Positions 60,410-64,000 of a stretch of 64,000 bases of DNA are shown piece after piece. Source of the stretch: Thermicanus aegyptius DSM 12793 (lineage in GTDB: Bacteria > Bacillota > Bacilli > Thermicanales > Thermicanaceae); assembly GCF_000510645.1 (NCBI RefSeq), contig NZ_KI783301.1:2084420-2148419 (forward strand), given 5' to 3'. The position numbers were made by a program, and so were the translations under genes. Within the stretch, counting starts at the first letter, position 1; each line of letters opens with the position of its first letter. Below the pieces are notes generated by a model. That model saw nothing but the letters and a program-made list of their open reading frames with translations. It was not told the origin of the DNA and did not search any database.

Positions 60410-61654
60410 CCCCAGCCCTAAAGGGCGGGGATTCTTTCTCGCTTATCACGAGCTACACCACATATGCGGCTGATACCGCACACCGATGGGGGACGCCATT
60501 ACCCCAACTACTGGGCCTAAGCCCAGATACTTGCGCCGGATATTGATTGCACCAACGCCATCCCGATGGTAGGAAAAACCGCATGTGCACTTGAACTCCC
60601 TGCCTTTCGGTTTGTGTCTAACCCCACATACCGGACATTCCTGTGAAGTGTAGGATTCATCCTGCAATACGGTTTTTAACCCTAACCTTTCGGCTTTGTA
60701 TTGGATGAAGTATCTTGTCTTCCCAAAAGCCCATTGGTGCAGTTTCTGGTTTGCGACCGACCCATAATCAATATCCTTCCGAATATCCCGCACATCTCCG
60801 ATCACTACCGTCTGAATCCCTTCTCGATACAGGATTGAGACAAGTTTGGTAGTCTCTTTGTGCAGAATATCATGGATTTGGTTTCTTATCTTTGCAAGCT
60901 GTTTCGCCTTCGAGCGAATCAATCTCCTCCAGCGACGAGAACCTTTCTTTTTCTTGTCGATTTTGCTTTGCAAAAAAGCTTTTAACTTGTTTTGGTATCT
61001 TCGTTTCGATCTAAGAAGCCTGCCGTTAAAGATATAGCTTTGCTCCCCATTATAAACAGCTGCGATATGAATTTCGCCCAAATCAATTCCTGCCGTTTTA
61101 TCGCCTTGAGTCTGTTTTAGATTTGGCTCATTCAGATATGTCGCTCTTAATTCGTATTGTTTTCCATCCCAACCGATTTCGACAAGTTTCGGCTTTTCGA
61201 ATTGCCACGGCAAAACAAGCGGGTTATTTCCTTTTCCGTTGGAAAGATAAAGAAGTCCATCTTTGATCCGGATGGCATCTTCTTTCCATTGGATTCGAAA
61301 ATATCGTCTACGTCGTTTTGGTGGCTTTGCTTTTAAATCCGTTTTTCTTCGTTCTCTCCATGATTTCAGCGAAGCAAAGAAAGTTTGAACGATGGCTTGC
61401 GTCGATTGAGAGTGTAGATTCCGATTCTTAACCATTTTCATCATCGCATTCGGACTCAGCCATATTCCTTTTTTCCGAACAACACGCCAGAATCCTACCA
61501 ATACTTTCGTGTAGGTTTCTCCGGCGTTCCTAGCAAGATTATCTAACTCTTTGGTTTTCCCTATTTTTAACTTCCTAACAATATACATTTTTACACCTCC
61601 TTTCGTGGCAGGCGCCTTATATCCCCAGCCCTAAAGGGCGGGGCTTTACGGCGC
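60410..61654 (-). mobile_element. Intact IS200/IS605-type TnpB element
   Basis: It is delimited by matching GC-rich hairpins: left CCCCGCCCTTTAGGGCTGGGG (61623-61643) enclosed by outer arms GCGCC/GGCGC (61611-61654), and right the same 21-base hairpin at 60410-60430. No tnpA lies in it. The right hairpin marks the end of the guide (omega) RNA scaffold; the guide would be the flank just below 60410. It is inserted in the 3' end of gene T. Confidence 0.8.
60446..61588 (-). CDS. tnpB: TnpB RNA-guided nuclease with atypical RuvC-II
   Basis: A 380-aa TnpB. RuvC-I Asp is in DKTAGIDLGEIHIAAV. At the usual RuvC-II Glu position it reads VVIGDVRDIRKDIDYGS (Gly-Asp instead of Glu-Asp). RuvC-III Asp is in YHRDGVGAINI. 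The zinc ribbon has ECPVCGVRHKPKGREFKCTC. A possible alternative catalytic Glu is in LQDESYTSQECPVC, as reported for the TnpB clade that gave rise to Fanzors (recalled). It would make guided DNA cuts that favour retention of the element. GAAAGGAGGTGTAAAA precedes the ATG. Confidence 0.92.
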   Translation of the reverse strand: MYIVRKLKIGKTKELDNLARNAGETYTKVLVGFWRVVRKKGIWLSPNAMMKMVKNRNLHSQSTQAIVQTFFASLKSWRERRKTDLKAKPPKRRRRYFRIQWKEDAIRIKDGLLYLSNGKGNNPLVLPWQFEKPKLVEIGWDGKQYELRATYLNEPNLKQTQGDKTAGIDLGEIHIAAVYNGEQSYIFNGRLLRSKRRYQNKLKAFLQSKIDKKKKGSRRWRRLIRSKAKQLAKIRNQIHDILHKETTKLVSILYREGIQTVVIGDVRDIRKDIDYGSVANQKLHQWAFGKTRYFIQYKAERLGLKTVLQDESYTSQECPVCGVRHKPKGREFKCTCGFSYHRDGVGAINIRRKYLGLGPVVGVMASPIGVRYQPHMWCSS

Positions 61655-61965
61655 ATTTGGTAAAGGTGAGAAAGTTTAACCTCAACATTCTCGTATCCAT
61701 CCGGCAACATATGGGTATCTTTTCCGTAGCCAAATGTTCCCGGTACCCTTAGCTCTTCGTCCCGCGGTGAAATCAAATGCCCGTCGGGTGTTTTTACCAT
61801 GGTAGCTGTTTCGTTTTGATACTTTTCCAGATACTCTCCTTCAACTTCAAAGAATTCCAGGAATTCCCTTGGGCAATCCTCCCCGTTGTTTTCCTGATAG
61901 GGGGCAAGTAGAGTTTTTACCTGATCCGGAGACTTAGAGATAACCGCAACCTTAAAATGACTCAT
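61591..61965 (-). CDS. Phage-type small protein T, 3' end replaced by transposon
   Basis: A 124-aa protein opening MSHFKVAVISKSPDQVKTLL and continuing APYQENNGEDCPREFLEFFE, a pattern I recall from many phage genomes (no known function). The last ~20 codons (RRKAPPFRAGDIRRLPRKEV) are read from the left end of the inserted TnpB element, so the native C-terminus has been lost. AAAAAAAGGAGAGATGTTAG precedes the ATG. First gene behind leader d. Confidence 0.65.
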   Translation of the reverse strand: MSHFKVAVISKSPDQVKTLLAPYQENNGEDCPREFLEFFEVEGEYLEKYQNETATMVKTPDGHLISPRDEELRVPGTFGYGKDTHMLPDGYENVEVKLSHLYQMRRKAPPFRAGDIRRLPRKEV

Positions 61966-62003
61966 CTAACATCTCTCCTTTTTTTGAATTTTAAATATAA
62001 AAA

Positions 62004-62245
62004 GGCGATTCCCGCCTTTAGCAGAAATCGCCATTTTCAACACAATAAGGGTCTAAACTATCAGACCCGTTTTTACAAAAAAAAGTATGCGCATACCACC
62101 GTGTTTGTGGTATTTCTATAATTCCTTCTCCCGGTGGTGGAAGAAGGAAAGGTTACACTATTATCCTCTCCCTGTGATGGGAGAAGAAGAATTAGAGCTC
62201 AAACTACTGTAGTATTATTATAATCTTTCTCAACTTATATTGCAA
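62004..62245 (-). promoter_or_regulatory. Array leader RNA element, copy d
   Basis: Promoter TTGCAA-N17-TATAAT (62217-62245), stem-loop 1 (62163-62188, TTCTTCTCCC/GGGAGAGGA), stem-loop 2 (62121-62148, CCTTCTTCC/GGGAGAAGG), palindrome GTATGCGCATAC (62085-62096), a hairpin GGGTCT/AGACCC (62048-62069) and a final terminator GGCGATT/AATCGCC with TTTTTATATTT (62004-62032). Same layout as copies a-c with a different terminator stem. Confidence 0.82.
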
Positions 62246-62264
62246 GCTTTGTTATACAAACCAA

Positions 62265-62292
62265 AAGCCTCCGCCGATACTGGCGAAGGCTT
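62265..62292 (-). terminator. Terminator after copy U
   Basis: AAGCCTTCGCC-AGTATC-GGCGGAGGCTT, T-rich after the stem, directly upstream of the leader d promoter. Confidence 0.8.
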
Positions 62293-62301
62293 AGCATATC
62301 G

Positions 62302-62922
62302 TTATATATTATCCAAAATTTGCTTAGCTTGATACAGGTCTTCTCTTTCTTTATTTATTTTCATTAACACTTCGAGGATGCGGCGAAGCGCTTCTTCTCG
62401 CTCTTCGGGATGTTGGTAGAATGGGTTTTTGTGAAAATCTACAATCTCCACGGCACGATCAGCAATTTCGTAGATTTTCCACGGTATCGGCTTATGATAC
62501 AGATTTGTTTCGACGATCCCTGAAGAACCGTCTACTTCCCAAATGCCAAGACCGGACACTCCTGTTACCAATGTATTGTATGCTCCTTCCCAGGTTGCAT
62601 TTACGATGTGGATGTGAATGTCCTCTTCAATGCCTATATTGCCGATATATTGTACTTTTCCAACCCAATTTCCTGTTGGGGTGTAATGCGCTAAAATATC
62701 TCCTGTTTTTATGGAAATTTCTCCTCTATACTTTAACAAATCTATTCTTTCTCCTTGATTAACCGAGATACTCGTTATAAATCTTGTGCTGAAAGGGAAC
62801 CAATCGATAATTAATTCCCCTGTGTTCCCGAAATCAGCGAAGCCTTCCTGAATTTTTCTTATCGTTAGGATGTGTTTTTTAGGGGTAAAAAGGTTTAGGT
62901 TTAAATTATAGCCCTTTATCAT
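62302..62922 (-). CDS. Family 3 array protein, copy U (unrecognised)
   Basis: A 206-aa paralog of the protein at 51850-52473: KKHILTIRKIQEGFADFGNT, SVNQGERIDLLKYRGEISIK, DILAHYTPTGNWVGKVQYIG, VNATWEGAYNTLVTGVSGLG, and helical end EREEALRRILEVLMKINKER with QAKQILDNI. The strongest ribosome site (GAAAGGAGG at about 62975) is 50 bases away from the ATG at 62922, separated by a transposon-end hairpin, so translation may be weakened or start elsewhere. Confidence 0.7.
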   Translation of the reverse strand: MIKGYNLNLNLFTPKKHILTIRKIQEGFADFGNTGELIIDWFPFSTRFITSISVNQGERIDLLKYRGEISIKTGDILAHYTPTGNWVGKVQYIGNIGIEEDIHIHIVNATWEGAYNTLVTGVSGLGIWEVDGSSGIVETNLYHKPIPWKIYEIADRAVEIVDFHKNPFYQHPEEREEALRRILEVLMKINKEREDLYQAKQILDNI

Positions 62923-62933
62923 CAATATTGTGC

Positions 62934-62970
62934 GGCGCGGTGACCCCAACCTCTTAGGGCTGGAGGCGCC
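62934..62970. repeat. Solo transposon-end-like double hairpin
   Basis: GGCGC ... GCGCC arms enclose CCCCAACCTCTTAGGGCTGG, resembling the double hairpin of the TnpB left end at 61611-61654. It lies between the ribosome site and the start of gene U. Confidence 0.55.
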
Positions 62971-63006
62971 TTTCCTCCTTTCTTTTTTTTTGGTAGATAT
63001 ACTGTT

Positions 63007-63050
63007 CCAAGAGCCTCTACTTTAACTAGTGAGGCTCTTGGGATTTTTTT
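63007..63050 (+). terminator. Strong hairpin with T-run between V and U
   Basis: CCAAGAGCCTC/GAGGCTCTTGG, 11 bp, with a T-run (63044-63050) only on the plus strand. No rightward gene is present here, so its use as a terminator is uncertain; on the minus strand it is a plain hairpin between genes V and U. Confidence 0.6.
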
Positions 63051-63115
63051 GACCTCTAACACCTTTTTGATTGTTATAAGGCCTTTTATCCAGAAGATTT
63101 TTCACTGAATTGACC

Positions 63116-63418
63116 TTACCTGTTAATCTTTTTCTCGGCGGCTTCCAGCGCCTTTCTGTACCTGTTAACTTTGGAGCGAAAATAGCGTCTAACTTCGCCA
63201 AACGGTATCCATATTCCACGCTCCTCTATTTGCGCGTAGACCCTATTTAAAACGATTTCATATTTATCCTTCTGAGGAGGGTGCCCCAATTTTTGACCAA
63301 GACGTATATACTCGCTTCTTAAAAGTTCAGCAATCCAAACTTTCTGCCGTTCCTTCAGATGCGACCAGGTTTTGTTTGTTTGAAGCAGCCGTCCGTTAAC
63401 CCAAACGTGATTTTTCAT
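63116..63418 (-). CDS. Small basic hypothetical protein V
   Basis: A 100-aa basic protein, no family recognised: MKNHVWVNGRLLQTNKTWSH, KERQKVWIAELLRSEYIRLG, VYAQIEERGIWIPFGEVRRY and KVNRYRKALEAAEKKINR. TTGGAGGTAGATT precedes the ATG. The basic, helical nature would suit nucleic acid binding (inference). Lies between RtcB and gene U. Confidence 0.6.
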   Translation of the reverse strand: MKNHVWVNGRLLQTNKTWSHLKERQKVWIAELLRSEYIRLGQKLGHPPQKDKYEIVLNRVYAQIEERGIWIPFGEVRRYFRSKVNRYRKALEAAEKKINR

Positions 63419-63442
63419 AATCTACCTCCAATAACTGTTAAA

Positions 63443-64000
63443 TTAATGCGCTTTAAAGTTATACAACGGTCGAATTACATCCACAATATCCAAAGTATCT
63501 TTCGTGTTGGCGATAATCTCCTCCATCGGCTTATAGGCAAATGGGGATTCATCAATCGTTGTCTCGCATACGGATGTGGAATAGATCCCCTTCATCGCCT
63601 CTTGGAATTCTTGCAATGAAATTTTCTCCCTGCTGGCGGAACGGCTAAATAGCCGTCCTGCTCCGTGTGGGGCGGAATAATTCCAGTCCGGATTCCCTTT
63701 TCCGATGGCGATAAGGCTTCCGTCACGCATGTTCATCGGGATAATCACTTTTTCCCCTTTTCTTGCGGAAATGGCTCCCTTGCGAAGAATCATGTTTACT
63801 GTGTCAATATAGTTGTGGATGGTAGTGAATTCTTCAACAAGCGTTAATCCCATTGCTTTAATAATTTCATCCGCCATCGCTTTCCGGTTAATCTCCGCAT
63901 ACATCTGGGTAATTCTCATGTCGTGAATATAGTCCCGAAAGGATTCCCCCTCCAAATAGGCAAGCTCTTTATTGACTTTTGCAGGTTGCAATTTCTTAAG
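63443..64000 (-). CDS. rtcB: RtcB-type RNA ligase, partial (5' end beyond the window)
   Basis: The frame stays open to the right edge; 185 codons of the C-terminal part are visible, of a family usually near 400-480 aa. Matching blocks are KELAYLEGESFRDYIHDM, TTIHNYIDTV (His), ILRKGAISARKGEKVIIPMN, NWNYSAPHGAGRLFSRS (guanylylated His region HGAGR) and ESPFAYKPMEEI (in family V-x-P-x-x-N). RtcB joins 2',3'-cyclic phosphate or 3'-phosphate RNA ends to 5'-OH ends with GTP and Mn. In bacteria it repairs RNA cut by toxins or nucleases, a sensible cargo for a mobile element. Confidence 0.93.
   Translation of the reverse strand, partial: LKKLQPAKVNKELAYLEGESFRDYIHDMRITQMYAEINRKAMADEIIKAMGLTLVEEFTTIHNYIDTVNMILRKGAISARKGEKVIIPMNMRDGSLIAIGKGNPDWNYSAPHGAGRLFSRSASREKISLQEFQEAMKGIYSTSVCETTIDESPFAYKPMEEIIANTKDTLDIVDVIRPLYNFKAH

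Noticed and set aside
60280-60410. 42-codon frame beyond the TnpB right end (MFRDSIMQFTRLFEG start)
   Set aside because: It has no ribosome site and runs into the start signal of copy R; it may be a fragment but nothing supports translation.
63022-63219. Small frame overlapping gene V
   Set aside because: It overlaps V in another frame, lacks a ribosome site and has no family; V has a clear GGAGG start.
42921-64000. Complete prophage
   Set aside because: No terminase, capsid, portal or tail gene is visible in this part, so only mobile element can be supported; the phage-type small genes could equally belong to a plasmid-like element.

Overview
The window looks like the chromosome of a Gram-positive bacterium of the order Bacillales (possibly a thermophile; I cannot name the genus). 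The evidence is a bacillithiol-linked BrxC/YtxJ protein, a Bacillus-type DAHP synthase with an N-terminal chorismate mutase domain, a BmrC/BmrD-type ABC exporter pair, a YugN-like protein, strong AGGAGG ribosome binding sites and sigma-A promoters with 16-17 base spacers. Positions 1-42.9 kb are ordinary chromosome. From about 42.9 kb to the right edge the DNA is a mobile element inserted in comM, visibly richer in A/T and almost entirely transcribed leftwards.

Chromosomal part. 1-4.4 kb: a leftward operon for an ECF vitamin-type importer (two ATPases, EcfT, S component) followed by a P1-family peptidase cut by the window edge. 4.4-7.8 kb: two copies of an Rpn-type PD-(D/E)XK nuclease gene, one intact and one gutted with a Cdd1-like gene inside it, plus a TetR/DUF5367 pair. 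7.9-21.2 kb: aroA(G), an FtsA-like ATPase with a long repeat tail, brxC, the BmrCD-like exporter, a processive glycolipid glucosyltransferase, yugN, an IclR regulator and a polar amino acid ABC importer. 21.4-29.4 kb: a glycogen operon glgB-glgA-glgP plus a neopullulanase-type GH13 enzyme. 29.4-42.4 kb: two MFS transporters, an ABC-2 exporter with its TetR regulator and palindromic operators, an SgrR-type sensor regulator, an M28 lipoprotein peptidase, a zinc alcohol dehydrogenase, a class II aldolase-like protein and a VbhA-like orphan antitoxin.

Mobile element (about 42.9 kb to beyond 64 kb). comM is cut at its Cys-Pro-Cys-Gly motif. Behind the junction are an XRE regulator, a protease-less LexA-like repressor and a tyrosine recombinase. 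Then comes the main feature of the window: an array of at least eight paralogous genes of a family I do not recognise (250-273 aa, plus one C-terminal half-gene and a divergent relative), a second unrecognised family in three tandem copies, and a third family in two copies plus a remnant. Many of these proteins end in a similar short helix-like tail (consensus K-I-E-A-L-L-x-Q-A-S-I). Mixed in are a MoxR-type AAA ATPase, a HExxH/VWA-domain protein, a Zn-finger HTH protein, an RtcB RNA ligase (cut by the window edge), an intact TnpB transposon and a gutted TnpB-type element.

The array is divided into about five transcription units. Four of them start with the same designed-looking leader: a sigma-A promoter, two tandem pyrimidine/GGGAGA stem-loops, then a strong intrinsic terminator placed before the first gene. 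This implies a common attenuation or antitermination control of the whole array. The repeated leader and the paralogous families together are the best candidate for an undescribed system in this window. Its function cannot be deduced from sequence alone.
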